Shown in pieces: positions 47,101-58,469 of a stretch of DNA of 64,000 nt. Each line of letters begins with the position of its first letter. The first letter of the stretch is position 1. The stretch comes from Diphasiastrum complanatum. Lineage: Eukaryota; Streptophyta; Lycopodiopsida; Lycopodiales; Lycopodiaceae. The notes beneath the pieces are model-generated. The model saw nothing but the letters and a program-made list of their open reading frames with translations, made no database searches and was not told the DNA's origin. Where the stretch lies: positions 48,346,348-48,410,347 of the forward strand of contig CM055100.1 of assembly GCA_029204225.1 (NCBI GenBank), given 5' to 3'. Made by a program: the position numbers and the translations under genes.

Positions 47101-50100
47101 CATTTTCTTAAATCTTGGGCCTCAACCTTGAGCCATGATCACATAATTGGCCTTGGGCCAAAGTTAACCATCACATATGGGTCATGGGGACCTACTAGGA
47201 GGGCGCACCTACTAGGGTCCCTTGATGCCCCTAAAGAAACCAAGAAGTTATTAACCAAGAAACATAAGCTATGGAAGGTGTCTCTTGACATTCCACTAAC
47301 TTGTGAGGCTCTTGGCCTTTCCTTTGCCTCCCCTCTTCTCCCAATCTTACAAAAAATCTGCTTCCAATTAGTAGGATTGCTGATTTTGGTCATAGGATCG
47401 AATTCGATATAGAAGGCTGCACTATTCTTGACAAATCTAAGAAAGTTCTAGCTTTCGGTAAAGGTGTGGCTACCTCCACAAATTAAGTCATTGCTATTCT
47501 ACCAATAGTCAATCTCTTCACACTTTTACTTCTGAATGGACTGATGTGGTTTGGCATTTCAGATTAGGCCATTTAATCTCAATAGTATCCAACAAATGTC
47601 GAATTTTAAAAAGAGTACATTAAATCGACTTCTATTAGTGAAAGCTATATTATCAACAAACTTTCTAGAAGTCCATTCAATTCAGATCATGTTCATTCTT
47701 CAAAAGGCTTACTAGATCTTGTACATATTGACATTTGTGGCCCTGTGCAGTAGCATTCGTTGATGATTTTTCTATAAGAATTGTGACTTATTTTTTGAAC
47801 TACAAATTTGAAGCTTTCAAGGATTTCAAACAAGTCAAGGCATCCATAGAAAATTAGACGTCAAGAAAAATCAAGGCTCTACGCTCTGATGGAAGGGGAG
47901 AATTCATTTCCAATAAATTTAAAGACTTTTGCAAGGCACACGAGATAAGTCAACAATTTACTACGAGCTGTTCACCACAGTCCAATGGTATAGCAGAGAG
48001 GAAGAATCGAACTCTCATAGAAAGTGCAAAAAGCATGCTGCCCCCCCCTTCCTAAAAGATTTTGGGCAGAAGCAATATCTATTGTTGCCTATTTGTAGAA
48101 TCGATCCATCACGAAGGCTCTCAACAACAAAACTCCTTATGAGGTATGGACAAAATCGAAACCTTCCCTCAAAAATATTGGAGTTTTTGGATGTATTGCA
48201 TACTCTCAAATCCTTGTCGATCTAAGAAAGAAGCTAGATAACACTAGAGGTAAATCAATTTTCATAGGTTACTCTCCCAACATTTAGATCTCATGGTCGA
48301 TGATCCTAAAATCGATTTTGACTCAATTGTACGACCTCAAGGGTAAGGTTCTAGCCAAGATTCCCACTTCAAATCTCAAGGTCGATGATCCTAAAATTGA
48401 TTTTGACTCAGGTGATGAGTCATTTACTCCTCAACAGGTCGAACAACATCAGAGGATCGAAAACCTTTGAAGGAGATTGAGTCGACCAAGACAGCCTCCA
48501 TCTAGATATATGGATGATCCCTCTTGCTACTTTGTACAAGAGCCTAACACTGTTTTAGAGGCCATGTCAAATGAAGATGCTGATCAATGGAAAGCTGCAA
48601 TGGACAAAGAATACGATTCTCTAATGGACAACACTTGAACTGTCGTGGAGCTACCTAAGGATCGGAATCCGATTCCATGCAAATGGATCTTTAAAGTGAA
48701 GTATGATGCTGAAGGCAAAATTAATAGATACAAAGCTAGGCTGCTTGTAGGCTTTTCCAGATCTAGACTACTCAAAAAACATCAGGCCAGTAGTTAAGAA
48801 TGCTTCAATTTGACTACTACTCTCTTGTGTAGCTACAACCGACCTTCAAGTCCACCACATGGATGTCCAAACTGTTGAAATAAATGTCTATTTTGCCCCT
48901 TAAGGCTTGTAAACTTGTAACTTGTAAGTTGTGCATAAGACATGGGGGTAAAACATTTATGTACATAGTACACCCCACTTGTGCTAATTAGGCAAGTAAT
49001 AACAAGTAGGTCGCGGACCCATGTGGGTTCTAGAGCTAGAAGTAGCAAGACACCACCTCTATAGATTACATGCTAAAAGTAGCCCAAAGTTTGGAGGGGT
49101 TTCCTCGCCCTACTACTCTTTGAATAATCATTAAAGTTGTGTGAGCTTTGAAGTCCTCTCTCTCTTGCTTTTGTCTTCTACTCCATAGCTGGTTATCTCA
49201 AGGTTTCATAGTGTGCTTACTATGCTATTATGATGCTCCATAGCTAGGCCTTGGAATTTGTCATGGTATCAGAGTAGGTTATGTTGCCTGTGGTATGGTG
49301 CAAGCTTGGACCTGTTTTGATCAGATTCTTGCCATTCCTGTGCTAATTAGGCAAGTAATAACAAGTAGGTTGAGGACCCATGTGGGTTCTAGAGCTAGAA
49401 TTAGCAAGACACACCTCTATAGATTACATGCTAAAAGTAGCCCAAAGTTTGGAGGGGTTTCCTCGCCCTACTACTCTTTGAATAATCATTAAAGCTGTGT
49501 GAGCTTTGAAGTCCTCTCTCTCTCGCTTTTGTCTTCTACTCCATAGCTGGTTTTTTCAAGGTTTCATAGTGTTCTTACTATGCTGTTATGATGCTCCATA
49601 GCTAGGCCTTGGAATTTGTCACAAACAACATTTCTAAATGGGATCGTTGAAGAGGACACTTATATGTCACAGCCGGAAGTATACGAGCTCAAAGGTCAAG
49701 AGCACCTTGTATGCAAGATCCACAAAGCTCTCTATGGACTTGAACAGTCCCCAAGGGCTTGGTTCTAGAAAATCAACCAATTCTTTATCGAGAATGGCTT
49801 TATTCCAAACTCACCAGATTCGAATGTTTATTCAAATCTGTTTCTACTTCCTTCATAATCATCACCTTATATGTTGATGATACATTGTGATTCAGTAATG
49901 ATATAAAATATTTGAAGGATGTCAAAGGCATGCTAGCAAAAGAGTACGAGATGATAGATTTGGGCCCAGTGCACTATTATCTCGAAATCTAGATCCATAG
50001 AGATCGACCCAGTAGACTGATTTTCATTAGTCAACAACGATACTTGACTAATGTGCTGAGTAAATATGGCATGTCCAATTGTAAACTGAGTTTATTTCCA

Positions 50101-53100
50101 CTTGATCTAGGATTGAAGCTATCAAAGGAGCAATGTCCATAAACAGAGGCAGAAATGGAGGCCATGAAGCAATATCCTTTTCATTCCATTGTAGGCTCAT
50201 TAATGTATGCTATGTTATTTCCACTCGATCCAGGATTAAAGCTATCGAAGGAGCAATGTCCATAAACAGAGGCAGAAATGGAGGCCATAAAGCAATATCC
50301 TTCTCATTCCATTGTAGGCTCATTAATGTATGCTATGTTATGCACTCGACCCGATCTAGCATACTCCATAAGCTCGTTGAGCCAATTTCTTTCTAATCTA
50401 GGGATGATACATTGGAAAGCTTTCTTGAAGGTCTTGAAATAGATTGAAGCCACCAAAGACTTATGCATTTGCTATGGAGGTAGCCAATTCGCCAATATTC
50501 TTGAAGGATACACAGATGTAGATTGGGCAAGAGATATTGACATCAGAAAATTGACTTTTGATTTTGTCTTTCTATTCAACCGAGGCCCAATATCCTAGAA
50601 CAGCTGAAAATAGACCTCAGTAGCACTATCTTCAATAGAATTGGAATACATTGCTGCCACAAATGCTACCAAGGAGGCAATTTGGCTTAGAAACCTGCTT
50701 GTAGATATCGACCTTGCTCAACAATAATCAGCAATTCTCTATTGTGACAATCAAAGCACAATAGCACTATCCTTGAATCCAAGATTTCATTCTCGAAGCA
50801 CGCATATCAAAATCAAATATCGTTATCTCGTGGAAAAGGTGCAGAGTAAGGAAGTTTCACTCATTTAATGCGGGACCGATTTTATGGTAGCAGACTACTT
50901 TACCAAAACACTATCGAAAGACAACCACATCAGATTTAATAATATTTTAAATCTGAAGACCAAAAAATTTTAGGATCCACATTAAGGGCGGTTGTTGGAT
51001 TTCAAAGCTCAAGTGGAAACCCACTTTTTAATGAGCATCATGAAGTTGTGGATTTTGATCCTGGCTTGGGTCGACGGAGCGAATCGACTCAAGCCTATTT
51101 TGATTAGACACTTCCGACACCTATTTCCACCTAGCGCTTATTTCGACCCGACGCTTATTGCGACTCATAACCTATTTCGACCCATAACCTATTTTGACCC
51201 TATCAACTGTTCCAACCGACTTCGCGATCAGAGGACGACGTTGACAATTTATCTACTATGTACATTCTCATTACTATCTAGAATGACTGCTATCTAACAT
51301 AGGACGGGTCAAGTAGAACTAATAAAGATGTATAGTCATACTTTCTTGTACTCGGTCACTGATCTGCAATGATCATTCAACTGTATATATCATTAGGTAG
51401 ATCATAAAAAATAATCAATGATCAAGCGATGAAGCATTTTCAAACTTGCGCAACCAGAATTGCGCGCTTCATGCATTTTGTACTCTGATCTATTGAGATC
51501 AATTTTGTTTCAATCAAGAGTGCAATTTTGTCTCACACTACTGTTTTATTCTTGCACTAATGTACTGATTAATCTCTCTTCAATCTTATTAGCTATTTGA
51601 CACACTACCGATCCACCAGCAAGCTCACACAATCTCATTTTGCTGCCAGTAACTTGGAGTATTTATCTTTGAGTGAATCGATCCAAAGCTTCTCCTTTGG
51701 ACATCCGATCATACCACCACTTTTCGATAGAGCTGTCCCATGGAACTAGTTCTTGTTGGCATTTTGTCAATGTAAGTGATTTGCTGGTTGGTTAGGCAAG
51801 TGGGGAGGATGTTGTAAAGTTGGCTCGAGAGCCCCAAAATGCTCCCATAAGACTCATCCAAGTGACACTCCTAGTTTCAAAGCCTAGATGAACATGGCTA
51901 TCCAACTTGTTGATGAGCTACCTTTTCAGGTCTGGTCTAACTGAGCCTCCGACCTGCGGACGAGCCAATCAAGCGAGCTCTAGAGCTCGAGTTTGGGCTA
52001 CGATAGTTCTTGGAGCTTGTTCACCAGGAGTTGTAGAATAAAACTAGGTTGTCTGGCATGTTGCGGCGAAAAGTGTGCATTACCAACATTACAATGGATC
52101 TTTGCCATGAGGGGGGCAACTAATCACAACAAAACCATGAAGGGAGACATGAAGCAATGGACCAACTCTTGACTTTTAGTCGCAGCAAGCATGAGGGTAC
52201 TTCTCATGGATCCGTAATCTTCATGTTGGAGGAGTGACAGTCCATGCCTCAAGTCGATTCGAACTGTCAAACTTTTTGAACCAGTTTAGGGTCTTCTATT
52301 GAAATTTGACTCGTTTTGAGGATAAATTATGATTCACATTACATAAACTTAGTAATAACTTAGTATCAAGCTAAGTTGGGGATGTCTGTATTGCAAAAAG
52401 CTAGCATGATCATTTATGCATCAATAAGAATTTAGTTTGGTCTTCTCACCTCCAAACTTGAGACCTCTCTGCCTTCCGTAAAAGTACACTGCACAAAGCA
52501 ATGTTTCATAATTCATTGTAGCACTAGCTGGGGCCCCTCTTTGGATGTGGATATCGTATATTAGAGTGGAGACCCAAATCTCCCCTAGATGAGTCACGAG
52601 TCACAGCAAAATATTGTATCACCAACTCCAACTCATTGATATAAACTTTAGGTTGAACAATGTAGGCGAAAGTGCGCATCCTTGTTTCAAAATTCACACC
52701 TATGGTATTTTAGCTCCATCTTGAATAAGTTCTCCTGAGAATCGAGATCTAAAATGTCCCATCACCCTCTTGTTTAAATCTATAATTGCTAGTCAAAGTG
52801 GAGATCTCTCAACCTTTGGATTCCAATGATGATTGATCATTTTATCGATGCTCCTCTCAAGTTTCAACTCTTAATGGCAAAATCATGGCAAAAAGCCTCC
52901 TCTCCTCTAATCTCTTCTCTCACTCCCTCTCTCCTCTTCTCTTTACTCCCTCTCCTCTTCTCCCCTCTTCTCACCTCTCCTCTCCAAAAATGTGGTTTGG
53001 AGACTCTTGGGCCCTGGCCACAAATACAAGAATTTTTTTAGCAGACAACCGTTTGAGCCAAACCGTGGTTCGAACCGGCCTGTTTGAACCACAATTCGTG

Positions 53101-56100
53101 GTTCAAACCACAATTCAAGCAAACATTAGACTCTGGATCCAAACTCTTGTTGTATGAGCTAAAGCTGTTGAAGAATTGCATCCATAGCGGAAAGATGAGG
53201 AGTCTCATCAGAGTGAGAGGCAGATGTAGAGCCATGGGCCATGATCAAAAGAATGCGGAAAAAGCACAAACCTTGAGGGAGAGGACACTAATCATAACCT
53301 CAACATAGGCAAACACCAATGGAAAAAGGCCACAATAGGCTGCCCAAGTGTGACAGAAAATTCAGCAACCAATAGGTGGTGAAATTGCTAAAATGTTCAC
53401 CAAATAGAACACCAAGGAAGGAAGAGAGCTACTGGACCCAAGTTTGATAGAAACTCGGTGAAGAGGTTACCAAAATGTCCAAACATATAGAGAAAGGATG
53501 GTGGATGATCGGATGTCCAGAGGAGAAGCTCTGGATCAATTCACTTAGAGACGAATACTCCGAGTTACTGGCAACGGAATGAGATTGCGTGAGCTTGCTG
53601 ATGGATCGGTAGTGTGTCAGATGAAGAGAAATATATCAGTACATTAATGCACTCTTGATTGAATAAAAACTTGATTTGAATAGATCAGAGTACAGATGCG
53701 TGGAGTGCGTGCTTCTTTGCCTTTGATATCTCAAAGCTTTATACAATGACAATATAAACAATTGGTAATTGACAAACCTAGATGACTAAGGAATCAATGA
53801 GACAATGAGATACATTACACAATGCAAGGGAGATAGCTTTTGGTTAGAATAAGTTGCTACTAACGCTCCTCGTTTGATACTTATGATTTTGGGGATTTCT
53901 CTGTCAAAAAATTGGCAGAAGAAATCCCCAACACCCTTTGAGATATCAAGGCAACAAACGTTTAGGATGGAGGCTGATTTTGAGGTGGAGAAATATCATG
54001 ATGTGGCACGGAAAATTTGCAAAGCAGAGGCAGGCCTGAGGCCTTGAGCATTTAACAGATCTATACGTGGATGCAAATTCAACAACCACTCAAGTGGACA
54101 AAGGCAACACATTCATGGAAGGCTCGTGGTCGACCTGTAGACAATAGTAGAGGCATATCATGATCATTTCCATTCAATTTTGTCCTCTCATGGAGAGGTC
54201 AGAAGTTGTCATAATGAGGATGTTTAGATTTGTCATTTGTTGTTTGAGTTTGTTTAGGCTCTAGGTCTATGTCATAGGTCTTCAATTGGAATCACTATGT
54301 ACTAGGCGTTTACAATATTTCATTTTGTGTTGACTCTTCCCCACTATGCAATGCTAATATGATGCAATTTTGTGAATTGTGATACTCTTCTAGTATTTGG
54401 ACTCTGGACATCCGTATGTGATCCAAAAACGCTCCATATTCAAGTTTTTTTAAAGTTCATGAATGCTCATTGATGAATGGTTGAAATGGAAAAAAATCAT
54501 TACCAAAACATGCTCCTAATTTTTCCCCGTTCTAGTTTGTGTAGAAAACAATGTTCCTCACTTGATCCTAAACAAAAACCACCCTGAAAAGTTTGGAGAA
54601 AATCTCAATACTTTCAAAAAATCTTTCAATCACATTATGGCCTAAACCACTGCCTGTTTTGAAATTGTTGTTCTGGACTCAAGTGCAGCAATAAAGCACA
54701 TGTATTGTAATGCATGGCCTAAAAAAGTTAGAATTGAGAACCACTGCTTTCACAAGAAAGTGTGTTTAGAAATAGTGTGTTGAGTTCTAAAACAAAGATT
54801 TGAGAATATCTCTTTGAAGCATATATAACGTTCATATAACATACATAGAAGCTATAGTTTATGTCAGCCAAAACCCGTTAGATCTACTGCGATCGTACAC
54901 CTATGCGCAAGTGTTATAAGCTAAAGATCATCAAGATGATACATTACTTAGTACTATAATACAATAGACATATGTATTCGTCAGAGATGCACTCCGCTTT
55001 CCGGAATGCGTCCCGGAACACATTCTGGGATTTTGCGTTGGAATGCTGCCTCGGGAATGTGTCTTATTTTCCTTTGGCAACATGGGTGTCGGATTTTTTA
55101 TGGGGGATCTAGCAACTTTTTGAAATTTTTTTATGCATTGTGCGAGCCCCTTTTGCCAAATATTATTTACTGTGTTGCTGATTCAGTGATTCCTGAAAAA
55201 GGACAGCATACTTCTCAACAAGGGGGTTTCAGAATGTATCATCAACCTCTGTCTCCCTAAAGCATCTGAAAACACAAGGAGCCATACTGAACCATAGCAA
55301 ATCATATTGTAATCATAAGGAACGCCACGCTCACTTACTGTGTCTGACACCGTGCCCACTACGTCCCAGTTGTCGTAGACTGCTCAATCGCATCAATCCA
55401 ACAAGCATAAAAAAATTTGCACCCCCCTATTCTCTCGGGAACGCACACCTCGACGAATGCAAAAAATTTGCAAAATGTTTGCAAATTTTTTTAGTGTTCC
55501 GGAATGCTCTGCCAGCGAAACGTGTTCTGCTGGCATCTCAGCTATATTTTAAGTGATAGATATGTTGTAGCATTTGGCCATGCTATGCATGATAAACTTG
55601 ATGGTGTGACTCCATAGGGTTGAAGATTGCAAATAAATATTTACACATCAAAATGAATATTTCATCTTAAGACACATCTCAGCTATCTGTAAATGAAATT
55701 CAAATACAGATTATTTTGGCCTTAATCTCCAAGGTAATAACCTAAGCTGTGACATGGGGTTCATTTGAAATGTCCTTAGTTTGTTATATTATTGGTCATG
55801 AGAGAACGTAGTTTATTCCCCTGAGAGAACATGGCTTTTTTCTTATAGACGTGTGATGGTATTCCTTGCAGCGTGGCACTGGCCTATCAACTCCTCTGAC
55901 CGCACAATCTATGGCCCAGTTGGAGTCTGCAAAGGAAGAAGCTTCCTACTTGCAGCATTTTCGTGCGGATAACATTGTCAGAGATGCAGAGCTTATAAGA
56001 AGTTTCTTAGTACCAAATGGAGAACCTTGGTCCGTATTAGGGCAGGTTGTGACCTTAGTCTGTTAATTTCAAACTGCTAAATTGATTTTCATTGTATTGG

Positions 56101-57317
56101 GTGATTTCTTTTGTTCTTTGTTGTTAATGTGGTTTAGTACATAATTGGAGAAGGGAGCACTGAGATTTTGCTGTGATCTGGCAGAGTTACGGGGGCTTTT
56201 GTGCAATTACATACTTGAGCATGGCACCAACTGGTTTACGGCATGTCATATTGACTGGGGTTCTTCCACCTTTGGATGGAGGTTGCTCTGCAGAAGCTGT
56301 TTATCGTGCATGCTTTAAGCGAGTTCTTATACAGAATTTTAAATATTACGAGCGTTTTCCTCAAGATGAAGAGGTTGTACGTGAAGTAGTTCTTTATTTG
56401 GCAGAAAATGAAGGAGGGGTGAGCTTCTTATTACACTTCAATCTCTCAAGTCACGAATTTAAGTTGTTGAAATATCAAACTTTTGTAAGGAAGTCTTTTA
56501 AATGGTTAGACTTTTAGTTTTTCCCCTTCTAGTGCGCAAGGTTTTGAAATATATGCTGTTGTGCAAGTTATAATTAGCTATTTCTGAGCCTTGGATTGAC
56601 TTTGAAGTGGATGGATTTCGATATATATTCAATTTTCTCAGTTTTCTGAAATGTAAAGTGCTTCTCCCTTTTATATTTATGGATTTTAAGGGACTTGTAA
56701 TAGCAAAATTCTGGATGAATAAAATCTAGAATAACTTTGCTAATTTTACTTATTGAATTTACTGATGTCCTTTTTCATAGCCTTTCGTATCTATGAGCAC
56801 TGAATAAACAGATGAAATCTTGGAAAAATATGTATGAAATAATGAAGCATCGTAATTGTGGTCTAGATTTGGCTGAATTTTCCTGTTCAACGATAACTTT
56901 GTGCTTTGAATTATTAAGTTTTTATGAAGACTTCCATTGCTGCAATAAATGTATCTTTCTGAAGCTTGTGCAGTTCTGAAATATTCTGTCCGAATGAGAT
57001 TTTTCTTCTGTATTTGGTCACTGTCTGCAGTATGAAAATTGGCTTGATTTTGGCACAAATCCCTTGTATGCAGTGATGCAAGAATCCATATATTGCCAGG
57101 TATTTTTCACAAGGATATACTTGAAGGGTTGTTGATGCCCTACTTGAAGTGCTTGTTTCAAATGATCTGCACAACGTTAGCAAAGTTTTAGAATTTTATT
57201 GTTTCACAGGCGGCTGCATCAAAATGGGCAGCTCAGAGAGTGAGGGAAGAAATGGGAGTTCAATTTGAAGCCTTATTATCTGCAAGGAAGAGTGCACCAG
57301 TGCTCTTTACAGGAGAG
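44190..57317 (+). CDS. PIP: proline-iminopeptidase-like alpha/beta hydrolase, incomplete (6 exons)
   Basis: Exons: about 44190-44382, 44524-44660, 55872-56045, 56185-56418, 57031-57099, 57210-57317. They join in frame (305 codons). The family removes N-terminal proline from peptides. Exon 1 encodes WYHVPELSLRNHYFNVPLDY; exon 2 LLFLQGGPGFECHRP (oxyanion region) to RVILMDQ; exon 3 RGTGLSTPLT and FRADNIVRDAE; the exon 3-4 junction forms GQSYGGFC, carrying the catalytic Ser; exon 5 YENWLDFGTNPLYAVMQESI; exon 6 WAAQRVR and PVLFTGE. The region between exons 4 and 5 in relatives (about 60 residues, lid) has no counterpart here. The end with the catalytic Asp and His lies beyond 57317 or is lost. No ATG was found: the frame opens at GTG 44190 with stops upstream, so an upstream exon or a mutated start is possible. 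Intron 2 is 11.2 kb with a GC donor. Confidence 0.85.
44661..46561 (+). other. first part of 11.2-kb intron 2 of the peptidase gene
   Basis: The donor is CAG followed by GCATGT, a GC-AG intron: the conserved MDQ-RGTG junction leaves no other phase-0 site. No recognisable transposon domain or gene up to the gypsy fragment. Confidence 0.6.
46562..46918 (+). pseudogene. Ty3/gypsy integrase C-terminal fragment
   Basis: The frame reads KLAPRYCDTFMVIQVINKV, then YRLDLPANVEIHPVFHVSKL, the conserved C-terminal domain of plant gypsy integrases. It ends in PVEDLVEFRDESRKIPGKR-type sequence at the end of the polyprotein. Everything upstream is missing. The reading frame overlaps the start of the LTR at 46897, normal for this class. 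Confidence 0.85.
46897..47368 (+). repeat. gypsy 3' LTR, truncated
   Basis: After the polypurine tract (TTTAGGGGGAAGGAA, 46882-46896) the LTR starts TGTTACATACC. It runs about 470 bases until copia C9 sequence begins near 47369. No CA end is seen, so the LTR was probably cut at that junction. Confidence 0.6.
48873..49621 (+). mobile_element. miniature LTR retrotransposon (TRIM-like) inside C9
   Basis: Total length is 749 bases. The 5' LTR 48873-49263 (TGTTGAAATAAATG to GAATTTGTCA) is followed by the primer site TGGTATCAGAGTAGG (49264-49278), about 60 bases of internal sequence, and a 3' LTR (49339-49621) that lacks its first ~107 bases. Target duplication CAAAC is at 48868-48872 and 49622-49626. 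The LTRs differ at roughly ten of 284 aligned bases. It splits the RT codons of C9 between DVQ and TFLNG. No coding capacity. It is either a true TRIM or a deletion derivative of a larger element. Confidence 0.85.
50095..50340 (+). repeat. 123-bp tandem duplication in C9 RT region
   Basis: TTTCCACTTGATCTAGGATT at 50095 and TTTCCACTCGATCCAGGATT at 50218 start two near-identical units. The period is 41 codons, so the duplication was in frame. Confidence 0.9.
50993..51735 (+). repeat. 3' LTR of C9 and adjoining sequence
   Basis: After the polypurine tract ATTAAGGGCGGT the LTR starts TGTTGGAT. Its right end is uncertain. Sequence from about 51480 to 51735 recurs in inverted orientation at 53478-53690, which suggests that the LTR, or LTR plus leader, reaches at least to 51735. 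Confidence 0.6.
51736..53477 (+). other. intron 2 spacer
   Basis: No coding domain found. A CT-rich stretch at 52895-52985 and a cluster of GAACC/GGTTC palindromes at 53040-53120 (AACCGTGGTTCGAACCGG and variants) stand out. Confidence 0.45.
53478..53935 (-). repeat. inverted solo LTR related to that of C9
   Basis: The minus strand starts TGTTGGGGATTTCTTC at 53935. Its distal 210 bases match 51480-51735 in inverted orientation (shared GATGGATCGGTAGTGTGTCA and ACGAATACTCCGAGTTACTG, plus strand). No internal region is attached. A hairpin, GGGGATTTCT with AGAAATCCCC, lies at its start (53892-53930). Confidence 0.65.
53936..54983 (+). other. intron 2 spacer
   Basis: Nothing recognisable apart from CTTTGAGATATCAA at 53936, which is the inverted counterpart of TTGATATCTCAAAG inside the LTR near 53724. 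Confidence 0.4.
54984..55545. mobile_element. short interspersed element with imperfect inverted ends (putative)
   Basis: The left end AGAGATGCACTCCG with GGAATGCGTCCCGGAACAC is loosely mirrored by the right end (GTGTTCCGGAATGCTC, then GGCATCTCAG). The first ~110 bases resemble 57533-57665 and the complement of 27240-27350. There is no coding capacity and no target duplication was fixed. It could be a MITE or the end of a larger element. Confidence 0.45.
56419..57030 (+). other. intron between peptidase exons 4 and 5; expected lid exon absent
   Basis: All three plus frames were read between the donor (GTGAGC, 56419) and the acceptor (CTGCAG, 57025-57030). None shows the conserved glycine-rich lid sequence of this family. 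The neighbouring exons still join in phase 0. Confidence 0.6.
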
Positions 57318-58469
57318 GTAATTTGTTAGAAGGGTTTTGGAAGTAATGTCTATTCGGTTTTCATGTGAATTACTATATATGTAATGCACACATTGTGCCA
57401 TGTAAAATTGTAATTTGGGGTCTTAGAGTCATTCCATGCATCCAAGTGAATTATACATGTACTTCATGTCAATGCAAAGGTTATTAAGTCATGGATCCTA
57501 CTTGTTTAGATTTTCCTGTGGATCTGTACCATAGATGCACTGCGTTTCTGAAACCTTTTCAGAATCGCGTTCAGAAACGCGTTTCTGAAATTTAAAAAAA
57601 AAATTCCAGAAACGTTTTTTTTTTATATATTTTATTTTTGGTTTTTTTATCGGCAATATGGGTATCAGATGAAAGCATGTCACCAAACAAAAGCGACTTT
57701 CTTTTCGCAAGAAATTGCTATCTCATCAGCTTTCAACATTGGTTCTTTACTTAGAATGGCACTTCTAGTCTTTCCCTTATGTTTGCATACTTTTGATGTT
57801 TTGATTTGGGTTCCAACCCTTGTAATAAAGTCTAAGACTTTTCTTTCAAGCTATGCCCATGCATAGTTCATTCATGCGTGATGCAACTGTGTGATGTTTA
57901 ACACAATATTTTGGATTGTGGACCCTTGATGCCATAATGGTATTAGCCAAGTTTTATTTTGTCAGGCTTATGCTTAGCTAATAAGCTTAGGCCTGTCTTG
58001 TTCATGGATCTTCTGGAGCATAAGAAAATGTAAGATAGCTTTTTTTTGAGTTAGCGTATTGATGGACTTTAGTCATGGAATTGGCACCAAGCGAGAGTCA
58101 GTGTCTTAAAATCTTCGTCTTGTCATGGTATACATAGGATTCAAGGATTCAAAGAGTCTTTTGTATACAAGAAATACTGGCCCACTTTGACTTAGAAAGT
58201 GGTAGGTGAGACCATAGTATTGAATAATCTGCACTCATTCGAGGCATCCCGAATATACTTTCTAAAGCAAAAGTGCTCAAGACTGACCGAGGATGCATGA
58301 CCTTTTCCTCGATGAACTAAAGAGAAGGTCTATCAGTTCTTTCCCATCATTACTCTCATAGCTTTGCTTTTTCCGACAAGTACAATTGTATGGGCATCTG
58401 AGGTAATGTAAAAGATGTAGGGTATGTATTTGGGCTGGCTTGGCTTGGAGATGGAGATGTTTACATATC
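57318..58469 (+). other. intron after peptidase exon 6
   Basis: GTAATT follows exon 6. No further peptidase exon was found. At 57533-57665 lies another copy of the short repeat family (GATGCACTGCGTTTCTG, CAGAAACGCGTTTCTGAA, then GGCAATATGGG). Confidence 0.5.

Larger units (their letters stand above)
47369..50970 (+). pseudogene. copia gag-preintegrase to RNase H, heavily decayed (C9)
   Basis: The copy starts abruptly in GAG-pre-integrase (GHRIEFDIEGCTILDKSKK). Integrase follows with VHIDICGP (47718-47742) and C-terminal FGCIAYSQILVDLRKKLD and KSIFIGYS. Next come the linker and RT: EAMSNEDADQWKAAMDKEYD (48560-48620), CKWIFKVKYD, HHMDVQ, then after the mini-LTR insertion TFLNGIVEEDTYMSQPE, KALYGLEQSPRAW and LYVDDT at 49868-49890. 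RNase H remnants reach 50940. More than twenty stops mark a very old copy. A duplication of about 85 bases (GGTCGATGATCCTAAAAT, at 48296 and 48380) and a 123-bp tandem duplication (50095-50340) add to the decay. Confidence 0.8.

Noticed and set aside
50095-50340. CRISPR-like spaced repeat
   Set aside because: The repeats are two adjacent 123-bp units in a plant retrotransposon, with no short repeat-spacer pattern.
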